Positions 35,280-44,969 of a stretch of 64,000 nucleotides of DNA are shown piece by piece. The translations under genes were made by a program, and so were the position numbers. The DNA is from Pogonophryne albipinna (taxonomy: Eukaryota > Chordata > Actinopteri > Perciformes > Artedidraconidae), in assembly GCA_028583405.1 (NCBI GenBank), contig CM053246.1, forward strand, positions 6,479,620-6,543,619, in the 5' to 3' direction. The notes beneath the pieces are model-generated. The model saw nothing but the letters and a program-made list of their open reading frames with translations. It had not been told where the DNA came from and did no database searches. Each line of letters begins with the position of its first letter. Positions within the stretch are counted from its first letter, which is position 1.

Positions 35280-38200
35280 TACATTACATTGCATTTAGCT
35301 GACGCTTTTATCCAAAGCGACTTACAATAAGTGCGTTCGACCAACAAAATACAACCTTGAAGAAAACAGAATCATATAAGTACATCAGGTTTCATAGAGC
35401 AAAAACATTTCAAGTGCTACTCAACTGGCTTTAGGTAAGCCAGTCCTTTATTAGTATATAAGTGCTTTGTTAGTAATTCTATTGCTCGAAGTGGAGTCGA
35501 AAGAGATGAGTTTTCAGTCTGCGCCGGAAGGTGTGTAAGCTATCTGCTGTCCTGATTTCAATGGGGAGCTCATTCCACCATTTTGGAGCCAGGATAGCAA
35601 ACCCACGTGTTTTTGCTGATGGGAACTTGGGTCCCCCTCGCAGTGCGGGTGCAGCGAGCCGTTTGGTTGATGCAGAGCGGAGTGCACGTGCTGGGGTGTA
35701 CGGTTTAACCATGTCCTGGATGTAGGAAGGGCCAGATCCATTCGTAGCATGGTACGCAAGTACCATTGTCTTGAAGTGGATTCTAGCAGTTACCGGAAGC
35801 CAGTGGAGGGAGCGGAGGAGCGGCGTGGTGTGGGAGAATTTAGGAAGGTTGAAGACCAGACGAGCCGCTGCATTCTGGATGAGCTGCAGAGGTCGGATGG
35901 CACATGCAGGTAGACCAGCCAGGAGGGAGTTGCAGTAGTCTAGGCGTGAGATGACGAGAGCCTGGACTAGAACCTGCGTCGCTTTCTGGGTCAGCTGGGG
36001 ACGTATCCTCCTGATGTTGTAAAACGTGTATCTGCAGCAGCGGGTTGTAGCAGCTATGTTTGCAGTGAAGGACAGGTTGTTATCTAGGATCACACCCAGA
36101 TTCCTTGCAGTCTGAGTCGGGGAAACAACAGAGGTGCCGATGTTGATTGTTAGGTCAAGAGTGGGACAATCTTTTCCCGGAAGGAAAAGCAGTTCAGTCT
36201 TGTCAAGGTTGAGCTTGAGGTGATGAGCAGACATCCACTGAGAGATGTCAGCTAGACAAGCAGAGATGCGTGCGACGACCTGGGTCTCTGAGCGGGGAAA
36301 GGACAGAATTAATTGGGTGTCGTCAGCGTAGCAGTGGTATGAAAAACCATGCAGGCTAATGACAGATCCGAGCGAGTTTGTGTACAAGGAGAAGAGGAGG
36401 GGACCAAGAACAGAGCCCTGAGGGACCCCTGTAGTTAATTGACAAGGGTCGGACTCCGACCCTCTCCAAGTAACCCTGTAGGTGCGGTCTTTGAGATATG
36501 AGGTGATGAGGGAAAGTGCAGAGCCTGAAACTCCAAGTTCTTGGAGAGTGCGAAGGAGGATCTGATGGTTCACCGTGTCGAATGCAGCAGACAGGTCCAA
36601 CAGGATGATGACAGAGGAGAGGGAGGCTGCTTTAGCAGTGTGCAGTTCCTCAGTGACAGCAAGGAGGGCAGTTTCTGTGGAGTGACCTGCCTTGAAACCA
36701 GACTGGTGCGGATCCAGAAGGTTGTTCTGATGGAGATAACAGGAGAGTTGTTTAAAGACAGCGCGTTCAAGTGTTTTAGACAGGAACGGGAGGAGAGAGA
36801 CAGGCCTGTAGTTTATAACATCAGACGGGTTGAGAGTGGGTTTCTTTAGGAGAGGGTTTGCTCTTGCCTCCTTGAGACTGTTTGGAAAGTGACCAGAATT
36901 TAGAGAAGTGTAGATGAAATGGGTGAGAAACGGTAGAATATCAGGAGCGATAGTCTGAAGGAGGTTTGAAGGGATAGGGTCCAGAGGACAGGTGGTCGGG
37001 CGGGCAGAGGTAATGAGGGTAAGAACCTCACTTGGAGAGAGAGGAGAAAAGGAGGTTAGTGTGTGGGTGAAAGGACGGTCTGGTGACCCAGCGGTGAGTA
37101 AAGGTGAGTCAGAAAAAGAAGAGCGAATATCATCAACCTTTTTTTCAAAGTGGTTAACAAAGTCGCTTGACAGAAGGGAGGAGGGGGAAGGGGCTTTGGG
37201 GGGGTCCAGGAGGGAGGAGAAGATGGAAAATAGTTTTTTGGGATTGGAATAGGAAGATTGGATCTTATCTTGAAAGAAAGTGCTTTTTGCCTGAGAGATC
37301 GAAGCAGAGAAAGAGGAGAGCTTGATAGGTTAGGAGGTCGTCACGGTGTTTGGATTTCCACCGTTTCTGCTCTGCTGCCCGAAGGACGGTTCTATTAGCA
37401 CGCAGTGCGTCATTTAGCCAGGGAGCAGGAGGGGACTGACGAGCCTGCCGAGATGTGAGAGGACAGAGAGAGTCCAGAGAGAGTCCAGAGAGGATGAGAG
37501 AGTAGAGAGGAGAGTTTCTGCAGCAGAGTTTGGAAGTAGGAGTTGGAACGAGTCAGAGGAAGGGTAGGGCTGAGAGCACCGATGAGGCAAAGGTAGAGGG
37601 GGAGAGGGAACGAAGGTTACGGCGGACAGGTGCAGGATGAGAAGAGATTAGTTCGTTATGTTTGGAAAGGGGTAGAGAGAATGAAATGAAGAAGTGATCG
37701 GATGTGTGGAGCGGGTTTACAGAGAGGTTAGAAGTAGTGCAGTTCCTTGAGAATATGAGATCTCGTCCCACACAGTACGTAGCTACAGCTGTGCCCGCGA
37801 ATTCCTGGCCCGCAAATTTGCGGGTCTAGCTATGTTGGCTACTGAGTGTGTGTATTTCGCGGGTTGAGTGATGTACAATGACATCCCGTGGAGGAATTCT
37901 GAAATGTTTTACCGTTACATCACAAAAACGCACAGCAGAACCAGACCCTGGAGCGCCGGCCTCTTTATTTAGTTACTCCTCTTCATCCCCAATGGGTAAT
38001 AAGGCTGAGAAGAGAACCCTCCATCGTATTTAGTCCTTAGCAATATGCTGCGCCTCTCCCCATGTAGGGATGGGTACCGAGCCCCGGTATTAAACGGGCC
38101 CCGGGCCGGAATTATTAAAGACAGTGGTAACGTTTAGCCCCCCGACGTTATCTGACTTTTTATTGGTACTGGAGACATTTAAAAAATATATGTCATATGT

Positions 38201-41200
38201 ATTATTGCAACATACACATTATATCGCAGTTTTAGTTTCGCCAACTCCGTTTCTAATATGCAATAAGACTACAACATGCGTCTATGATGTATTTTCAAGC
38301 TTTCCAATCCAGACGAGATCTCTCTCTCCCGTCTGTGTGCGAGGGGGCGGGGCAGTTTGTAAAGGTCTCCTGACTGACAGACTGTCATCCTGGTTAGTGG
38401 TTACTCTGGGTTCTGTCTTCAGGACAGAGTGTTGGATTTTTTTGTTAATTGGATGGGACTAGATTGGATTCAATATTAGAGTAATTTTCTCGTGTGTGTG
38501 TTTGTTTAAATATATTTGGCCTTTGTTTATGTGATTTACTCAAATAAAAAGGTTGATGAATTATCATCTAATGATTTGTATGATGTTTTATTTATGTCAC
38601 TTTGATTGATTTTAACTAATGATAATGTAGAAAAACTAACATTTTAAATTCGGGACGGTCCACATTAATTTTGGGACGGCTTAGATTGTATTTCGGGACG
38701 GTTCTGGGAGGATGGTGAAAAAAGTTAGTCGAGAGCCCTGGACAAGTCACAGTAGAGACACTACATACTGATATGAACCTGAATATAAGCATAATAGGAC
38801 CCATTTAATTACTGGTGCCTTTATCCAAAGCACCTTAAAATAAGTGACTATAGCCGCTTTCACACCGCAGGACTTGCCGTACTTTAGTGCCGGCACTAAA
38901 GTACCACGGCACTGAATCCGCCAGGGGGCAAGTGCCAATCGCATTCACACCGCAGTACTTTCCCTGAGGCAAGATTACGCTGACGTCACTTCGTCTTCTT
39001 CTTCTCTGGGTTTACTGGCAGGCCGCAAAAACACTTCACGGCGAGTACAAAAAAAAACGAGAGAAGAAGAACTACACGGGGGAGGGGGTATAAAGCCCAC
39101 CCGCTGTATGAGGCGTTTGTTTACTGGTCTTTCGATCGTTACCACTCTTATTATTGTAGTCTTTAATTTTTTTATAGTCCTGCCTGAGTTTCTTTATTTT
39201 TACCCGGCATCCGTGTGCACTGTGCACGATTCCCAGCTCAAGTAGCTTTTGCGAACATCGCTCAAAACATTTGGAGTTGGGAACTGCTTTCTGTAGAAGC
39301 TGCTGCATCCCGTCCTCAGAGTAAATTGCCGACACTTCCTCATCATTCCACCGCTCCGGTGTTGTAGTACGTGTGGTCATAACTGCTTTAAAGTACAAAA
39401 AAACTACTCTCTCAGGTGTGGATGTGGTTTTGTAGCGAAGAAAAAAATGGCTGCCTAACAAAAAATATTCAGAGTCTAACGGGGCGTGGTTTGAAATTCG
39501 CCCAGCCAATAGAAATAGAATAGAAATTGGCACTCTTTTATCACCAGGTTCGTACCACCTCTCTAGCAGGGACTGAAAATGGCCAAAAGAGTTCCCGGCA
39601 CTGAGTAGTCCCGGCGGTGTGAACGCGACATTATTGGTACTAACGGAACTAAAGAACCAAAGTACCAGGGAAAGTCCTGCGGTGTGAATGCGGCTAAAGA
39701 CGATACAAATTAAAAACACATTAGTACATAAGCTTTCAATAAGCCAAACCATTTAAAGTGCTAGTGCTTTAGTTTCAAATACGCCAACTCTTATGTAGTC
39801 CTACATAAAGAAGACGTTTTTGTCTTTTTGGCCAAATTTAGATTGATATTTAGACTTTATGTGTTCCATTTCACAGGCTGTCGATTATGAGGATGTGAAG
39901 AACCTTGACCTAGGATTAATTGTGAAGAACAAGGTTCCACTATACGATGGATCTACTGGATTTTCTGGAACTAATATAGGACTAGGTGGAGCAGGAGGAG
40001 CAAGTGGTGCTAGTGGTGCCAGTGGCACCAGTGGTGCCAGTGGTGCCAGTGGAGCCAGTGGTGCCAGTGGTTCCAGTGGGGCAAGTGGTGCAAGTGGTGC
40101 CACTGGTGCCACTGGTGCTACAGGAGGATCAGGAGGAACCTTTGGAACATCCGGAACATTCACGCAAGGTGGTACCACATACAAAACCTATCCGATCAAA
40201 ATCAATGTGAAGAACCAGCCGGAGGGGCCAAGTTTTGACCCCAAAGTCAAAGCTATTCCCGTCTCAGAGGAAGACAGCTCCATCAACATTAATGAAGTCA
40301 TTACCCGCTACACCGCAATAGATGGAGACACTGGGAAAGTTGCTGAGAATGTCAGGTCAGTGCATTAACACATACTCAAAATGCTCTGTGGTTAACAGTA
40401 CTTCAGCTTAGTTTTCTACACTCAATCATGATAACTGACAGAGTGTATTCTACTGTAGGTATGCCAAAGGCTCAGACCCTGACAACTGGTTTACCATCGA
40501 CCCAAAAACAGCTGATATCAAACTGAACAAGATACCAGATAGAGAATCTCCATACCTGATCAACGGGACGTATTATGCCAAAGTACTCTGCTTTACAGAA
40601 GGTACACTTAGTTTCTTTTTCAGATCAAGATGCTTTGCATGTGGTTTACCAGCCTTGCCAACAGTTGAGATTAGCATTTTGAAAACATTCATGAAATCTG
40701 TCCTGGAAATAGAAACAAATTAAAGCTGGTTGATTTATTTATTTCCTTCAACACAGACATGCCTGCTAAAACAGCCACTGGCACCGTAGCCATCCAAGTG
40801 GAGGATTTCAACGACCACTGCCCCACCTTGACCAGTCAATTCCAGACTCTGTGTATCCCCGATGATGCCGTTATTGTGAATGCTAAAGATGAGGATTTTT
40901 CCCCCAACGGATCTCCTTTTACCTTTGAAATAATCCCAGAGGGCACTCAGGGTAAATGGCAGGTGGAGCACTACAATGGTGAGGAGAATACTGGGAATAT
41001 TTTAAAGTGTTGTAAATAGATATTAAAATAGATATACAATTAGAACTAGCTCTGTCAACATTAGTTGGTTTTCCTAACCCTAATCCTGGCATGCATCCTC
41101 AACCAGTTGAGCACCAGGATTTAATTGTTTTGCAACAATAATCAGTATTATAATCAAAATTAAACACACTTGGCACACTCATCATCTTTTCGTCTCGTGC

Positions 41201-44200
41201 CTGCAGACACTGCAGCCATCCTGAGGGCTAAGGAGACCCTGTGGCCTGGTTTATACGAGGTGACTTTTGTGGTGAATGACCACCAAGGGCAGGCCTGTCC
41301 AGAACCAGAGAAAGTGTTGGTCCAAGTGTGCACCTGTGAGGAAGGGGTGATGTGTGGAGATCGAGGTAATACCAAGAAAGGGGCAGAGTTAGGACCCGCT
41401 GGAATCGGACTGCTGTTCCTTGGTCTGCTGCTGCTACTACGTACGTATGCTTTGAGGCTCAAGGGTTATATGATCAGGCGCCTAACAATGTAACTGTGCT
41501 AAAGACAATCTTAAATCAGGTTGAGTATAGTTAAGCCAGTTAAACAAGCCATTTACATGGCACAAAAACAAAAGTCTGACATGAAGGGAATTCATTTGGA
41601 CATTTAAAAAAGTCAAGAGATGTTAAGCCCCTCAAAACTTGGCTTTAAATATAAAGTATTTATTAATCATAACTTAATAAGCATGAATTATTTATGTATT
41701 ATTTAACAAACAAAAAACTCAAGGTTGTGTAATGAAATTACTCAAACTGAAGCTGATTGAGAAAATAAGTCCTTTGAACAGCACCAACCCAGAACCCGTA
41801 GTGTGTTATATAGGTTTTGTGCATGTAAATGATCTGCAAAGCTAAGTACATGGTTGCCTTTTATAGGATATAACATTAGCACATATTGGTTTAGGTAATT
41901 GATCTAGACAGTGTATTACCTGGTAGGTTAGTGTGCCATGAAAAATAAACTGCACCCTTTTTTGGAAAACCCCAGAGCAACACTGCATTCCCCACACCAT
42001 GTTTAAGTAGCCTTTGAGTAACACTTTGTTGTTGTTTTTACAGTTTTTCTTCTGTTGCTGCTCTTCTGCGGATGTGGGGAGGCCGCAGGCTTTACTGAGA
42101 TGCCTTTCGACAACAAATCTCATCTCATTAACTACCGCACTGAGGGCCAGGGCGAGAACACGGTGAGACCAACCTTACCTTCATACATGGTTGATGCTGT
42201 TGAGAGGATGTCTGCTTGAAAGCTAACTTTTGATGCTAGGCAGCTGAATAAGTGTGGACTATGTTATAACATTTGGATCATTGATCTTTTACAGGAGGTG
42301 CCGCTACTGAACATACCGCCACAAGTGGATGGAGGAGTTGTGATTCGTGAAGTCCCCATTCAGCGATCAGGACCTGGCATGTATCCGGGCTATTCTTTTC
42401 AAGGTGATAGCATCGGCTGGGGGATGAGTAACGTTTCAGGATTAGGAACTTGGATTAAGGGTGAAGGATCACAAGTACATCAAGGAATGTACGAGGGGTT
42501 GGCTCTGCCAGACCATTTCCTGGGACAGTACTACAGTCAGGTGAGAAATCATTATAATATTTCTGTTCTTCACTTGTTATGGACAAATGTTTTGAAAATA
42601 AATTAATCTAGATGTGCGTACATGGAACAGCTCAAATCCTACAACTTCTTATTACAAACTTAAAAAGGTTTGAAAAGCATGTTTTCGGGCACCAACAATG
42701 TTTTCCAGTAGAACGACAGGCATTAACTTGGTTTGTGATGTTATGTGCAACATGCAGTACATACACATGCCACTTCCTCATGGGATTTGAATTGATTTAT
42801 TTAAAACAAGGGACAGTGTACATTAATCAACATATTAAAAACATGTAAAAGTACTCAAATTAACCAAAAGGCTAGTTTTCACCGATAGTCCTTTTGCCAG
42901 ATGGTGATAGACATCCTAAAAGTAATAATGAAAATACCACAACATTGTTATACCATTGTACATATTTACAATAGATGACATCACTGAATACAGTTAAAAG
43001 CAAGTCATGATAATAAATAAAACATTCACAATATGCACTCATACACACACCTGCACCCACACATCAGTGCTGACAATGTTGGTTTTCAATGAGCCACTTT
43101 TTAATACTGTGCTTGAATGTGTAGTAGGATGAGGATTCTCTTATTGGTCATCATGGGATTTGTCTCAGTCAATAAATAAGGAAACCTTGGTTATGATTTC
43201 TCTTTTCTCTTTTAACAGAAGGTGACGAGTGAAAACGAAAACCTTGGAGGGAAAGACACTCTTTTAGTTTATGACTACGAGGGTCAGGGCTCCCTTGCTA
43301 GCTCAGTGGGCTGCTGCAGCCTCCTGGAGTCTGAGAACGACCTGCAGTTTATTGATGACCTCGGTATGAAGTTCAAGACCCTGGCTGAGGTGTGCGGAGG
43401 CAAGAAGATCGAAACTGAGGTCAAACCAGCGTTCATTTATCCGCCCATTGCATCAATCCAAACTCCCACCTCAGCTTGCCAGCAGCCAGCCCCTCCACCC
43501 AAGCTGCATCAGACCACATCTCAGACAGTGATCAGTGAGACATCTGGAAGTTCTCAGGTTGTGAAGGAGAGCACGGCCACAGTGATGGAAGGGATGACCA
43601 CGGTGAGAACAGGGATGATCCCAGTGAGCACAGGGATGACCACAGTAAATGAAGGGATGGTGAATCAAGGTCCGATGATCTTGCTACAGCAGCAGCCGCA
43701 GCCCGTCTACTACACCACCGCCACCCCTGTGCAGATGCAGTATGTCCTCCAGCCACAGGTTCAGAACACCGTGCTGCTGGCGGAGGCACCATCCACCAAC
43801 CTGCAGGGCATGGTACTGCTCAACGGCTCCCAAACTGGACATGCCCAAGGCGTGGTGGTTCAGGGACAGACCGTGATGTCCAGCGGGCGAGCCCAGGGCC
43901 AACGCATGGTGCTGGTGGAGAAGAGTCGGGTCCATGGAAGTGGTGGCAACCTCATCCACTCTGGCAACCTCTCTGGCTCCAAGACCATGATGGTGGTGGA
44001 GGGAAAAGCCCCTAAAGGGACAATAGAAGGGCTTAAAAGTAGCCAGACCCACTTTATGCATGGGGGAACTCTGCAGTCAGGGGGGCTTTCAGGATCTCTG
44101 GTGGTCGGAGAGCAAAGCAACAGAGGGCAGCTGGTCAAGGAAGCAGGAAGTCTGTCCCTGAAAAGAGACATCTCTGGCTCTCAGAGCAACGTGGTGACTT

Positions 44201-44274
44201 CCTCTACCACTACAGTGAACAAAACCCCCACCTACCGCAAGGTGGTGGTACAGGAGACAAGAGAAATTCACTGA
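26643..44274 (+). CDS. dsg2: Desmoglein-2-type desmosomal cadherin (14 coding exons)
   Basis: Coding exons: 26643-26687, 29953-30075, 30242-30397, 30484-30625, 31023-31183, 33847-33981, 34154-34339, 39877-40355, 40459-40601, 40757-40978, 41207-41440, 42044-42162, 42295-42540, 43219-44274. Phases agree throughout, giving 1148 residues, close to human DSG2. Order: signal peptide (about 1-25), RKKR cleavage site (30-33) followed by EW (the strand-swap Trp), cadherin repeats with DENDNAP (133-139), DVNDN (242-246) and EDFNDHCP, a membrane helix (about 661-684), the [13 protein letters not shown] juxtamembrane motif, and the plakoglobin-binding region ([20 protein letters not shown]). The tail ([18 protein letters not shown] and following) is desmoglein-type, not desmocollin. 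It would act in desmosomes as a calcium-dependent adhesion receptor. Oddities are a GC splice donor after exon 4, a tiny propeptide and a Gly-Ala-Ser tract in exon 8. The exact paralogue (dsg2.1 or dsg2-like) is uncertain. Confidence 0.93.
26870..27939. mobile_element. Non-autonomous hAT element, copy 2, in dsg2 intron 1
   Basis: Same family as 11502-15142. The termini are caggatcggcccg and gagccggccctg, with a near-perfect duplication CGTTGAGC / CTTTGAGC (26862-26869, 27940-27947). At 1070 bp it lacks the nested insertions of copies 1 and 3 and serves as their empty-site reference. Confidence 0.9.
27948..29952. other. Remainder of dsg2 intron 1
   Basis: AT-rich intron with no exon recognised. 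At 29817 ggggccctattatgcccta resembles the terminus of the fish MITE seen at 34610, so a short MITE remnant is likely there. Confidence 0.5.
29953..30075 (+). CDS. dsg2: dsg2 exon 2: propeptide cleavage site and EC1 start
   Basis: The exon encodes 41 residues: the end of the signal peptide, a propeptide of under ten residues, the furin-type RKKR site and the mature start [19 protein letters not shown]. The internal gtaagaa at 29992 resembles a donor but is coding (Val-Arg-Lys). Confidence 0.9.
31637..33287. mobile_element. Long-inverted-repeat element in dsg2 intron 5
   Basis: The arms 31637-31831 and 33089-33287 are inverted copies about 195 bp long and nearly identical, sharing aggagcgacgtttggtcagt, cttcataaagggacgcaaat and tttcaactgattgcaatgta. 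The inner 1.26 kb has no recognised gene. Just inside the left arm (31832) it reads aacccttgtgttatgttcac then gggtcaaattgacccgg, typical of a fish piggyBac terminus. Confidence 0.8.
35279..37795 (-). mobile_element. 5'-truncated L2 LINE, antisense in dsg2 intron 7
   Basis: The 3' tail lies at 35279-35330 on the minus strand (attacattgcatttagctgac, atccaaagcgacttacaata). The coding part extends to about 37795, where an endonuclease fragment ([10 protein letters not shown]..., [15 protein letters not shown]) ends. The element sits directly against the CA repeat of its host hAT. Confidence 0.85.
35479..36600 (-). pseudogene. L2 ORF2 reverse transcriptase, partial
   Basis: The 373-codon intact stretch starts in the RT palm ([16 protein letters not shown]), carries [18 protein letters not shown] and the catalytic [12 protein letters not shown], and ends with the C-terminal [20 protein letters not shown]. 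Upstream RT and endonuclease pieces (36600-37771) lie in shifted frames. It is not functional. Confidence 0.85.
38851..39696. mobile_element. PIF/Harbinger-like element with only a Myb-like gene
   Basis: The inverted ends tagccgctttcacaccgcag and ctgcggtgtgaatgcggcta bound about 846 bp. It probably landed in an old L2-like tail (tttatccaaagcaccttaaa at 38821). The internal minus-strand gene at 39072-39380 encodes a DNA-binding protein. No DDE nuclease is present. Confidence 0.7.
39072..39380 (-). CDS. Myb/SANT-like DNA-binding protein of a Harbinger-type element
   Basis: The ATG at 39378-39380 starts [20 protein letters not shown] and runs 102 codons to the stop at 39072. W-N-D-E-E-V, a central hydrophobic helix ([15 protein letters not shown]) and the basic helix [20 protein letters not shown] fit a trihelix/MADF-like Myb domain. 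Harbinger transposons usually encode such a protein next to their nuclease. The longer frame upstream (to 39752) is likely fortuitous, as it runs through the transposon end. The frame is intact, but whether it is expressed is unknown. Confidence 0.6.
   Translation of the reverse strand: MTTRTTTPERWNDEEVSAIYSEDGMQQLLQKAVPNSKCFERCSQKLLELGIVHSAHGCRVKIKKLRQDYKKIKDYNNKSGNDRKTSKQTPHTAGGLYTPSPV
39877..40355 (+). CDS. dsg2: dsg2 exon 8 with Gly-Ala-Ser repeat insert
   Basis: The acceptor tttcacag precedes [20 protein letters not shown], the normal desmoglein EC3 end. Normal sequence resumes at [20 protein letters not shown]. Between them, residues about 351-413 are a Gly-Ala/Thr-Ser tract absent from the mammalian desmogleins I know. 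The exon ends in phase 2 (GTCAG|gtcagt) and joins exon 9 to give [12 protein letters not shown]. Confidence 0.9.
39979..40146 (+). repeat. In-frame 9-bp coding minisatellite (GAS tract)
   Basis: Tandem ggtgccagt-type units (variants for Thr, Ser and Gly) repeat about 17 times without breaking the dsg2 frame. No proline is encoded, so it is not collagen-like. It should form a flexible linker. Confidence 0.9.
43219..44274 (+). CDS. dsg2: dsg2 exon 14: plakoglobin-binding region and C-terminal tail
   Basis: After acceptor tttaacag the exon encodes 351 residues. [20 protein letters not shown] to [13 protein letters not shown] is the intracellular cadherin segment that binds plakoglobin and plakophilin partners. 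A linker follows with short repeats ([21 protein letters not shown]), then [15 protein letters not shown] and a Gly/Val/Met-rich desmoglein-specific repeat region ending [12 protein letters not shown]. Confidence 0.9.
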   Translation, partial: KVTSENENLGGKDTLLVYDYEGQGSLASSVGCCSLLESENDLQFIDDLGMKFKTLAEVCGGKKIETEVKPAFIYPPIASIQTPTSACQQPAPPPKLHQTTSQTVISETSGSSQVVKESTATVMEGMTTVRTGMIPVSTGMTTVNEGMVNQGPMILLQQQPQPVYYTTATPVQMQYVLQPQVQNTVLLAEAPSTNLQGMVLLNGSQTGHAQGVVVQGQTVMSSGRAQGQRMVLVEKSRVHGSGGNLIHSGNLSGSKTMMVVEGKAPKGTIEGLKSSQTHFMHGGTLQSGGLSGSLVVGEQSNRGQLVKEAGSLSLKRDISGSQSNVVTSSTTTVNKTPTYRKVVVQETREIH

Positions 44275-44745
44275 ATGAGAGATCGTCCGGACAAGAGAGG
44301 ATCTTTCCAGTGAGGCCAATAAGACTGTTCCTCTGGCCTGGTCTATGTGGTGATGGGATGATTGTGGGACTAAACTAATGCAAGAGAACTAATGTGAGAC
44401 AGTTAATGGAAAAGGAGCATGTTTCCTATATTCCATTGCAGACTCCATTCTAAAACAGAGTCTACCCAAAGAAAAGTCAACATTGAAGTACATGAACAAA
44501 GACAAAATAAATAAACAAAATGTAACAATAAAGTTGAATGATAACAATGCCAAGCTGACCCTCTGAAAAAATCCCAGCAGACCTATGTGATGACTGTTGC
44601 CTTCTTTTCCCGTGCCTCTCAGAGACAAATTATGTACATACAGAATCATGCTTGTTATAATCAGTAAATCCTTAAGATGTTTGATGGTGTTTGTTTTATG
44701 CTGTCAGTTGTTTTGCTCTAATAAAAAAAGACATAAAAATCCAAC
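44275..44745 (+). other. dsg2: dsg2 3' UTR with polyadenylation signals
   Basis: After the stop at 44272-44274 there are AATAAA signals near 44507, caataaag near 44527 and a further AATAAA at 44720-44725. The last probably sets the end of the transcript. Confidence 0.55.
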
Positions 44746-44969
44746 GGTCCAAATTTGGCAAATCCTATCTGATGCTTTCAAATTCATCTTTATAATTTTC
44801 TTTTAAAGATAATCTGGGTGCGATGAGTTTAACATAATTTACAACAAAATAAGAAAACCTCTGCAAGGGTAAGAATGAACATACGTATGTGTTTTTCAGA
44901 TCAATTCTTAATCAAATCAACAGGACACCATATTGCCCTTGATATTCATCCATTTCAATAGCTTCTTAA

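Larger units (their letters stand above)
35017..38740. mobile_element. hAT element nested in the MITE
   Basis: The termini cagggctcgagctta and gttagtcgagagccctg have flanking 8-mers GACATGTC (35009-35016) and GACAAGTC (38741-38748) that differ at one base. It contains a CA run (35250-35278) and a nested L2 copy (35279-37795). No transposase frame was seen. Confidence 0.8.
34610..38807. mobile_element. MITE in dsg2 intron 7, split by later insertions
   Basis: The left edge aaagaggccctattgtgctt and right edge agcataataggacccattta form the inverted ends of a common fish MITE. About 400 bp of MITE lies left of 35017 and 60 bp right of 38748. The rest is a hAT insertion. A fragment of the same repeat is at about 41790-41845 in intron 11. 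Confidence 0.7.

Noticed and set aside
39381..39752. Longer version of the Myb-like protein starting at 39752
   Set aside because: The extension crosses the transposon's inverted terminus, and its residues do not look like a domain. The ATG at 39378-39380 is the sensible start.
39979..40146. Collagen-like Gly-X-Y domain in dsg2
   Set aside because: Gly recurs every third residue, but no proline is present and the tract is DNA-level satellite expansion. A triple helix is not expected.
43471..44319. Several minus-strand frames opposite dsg2 exon 14
   Set aside because: They are shadows of the GC-rich coding exon, with His/Pro-rich composition and no family resemblance.
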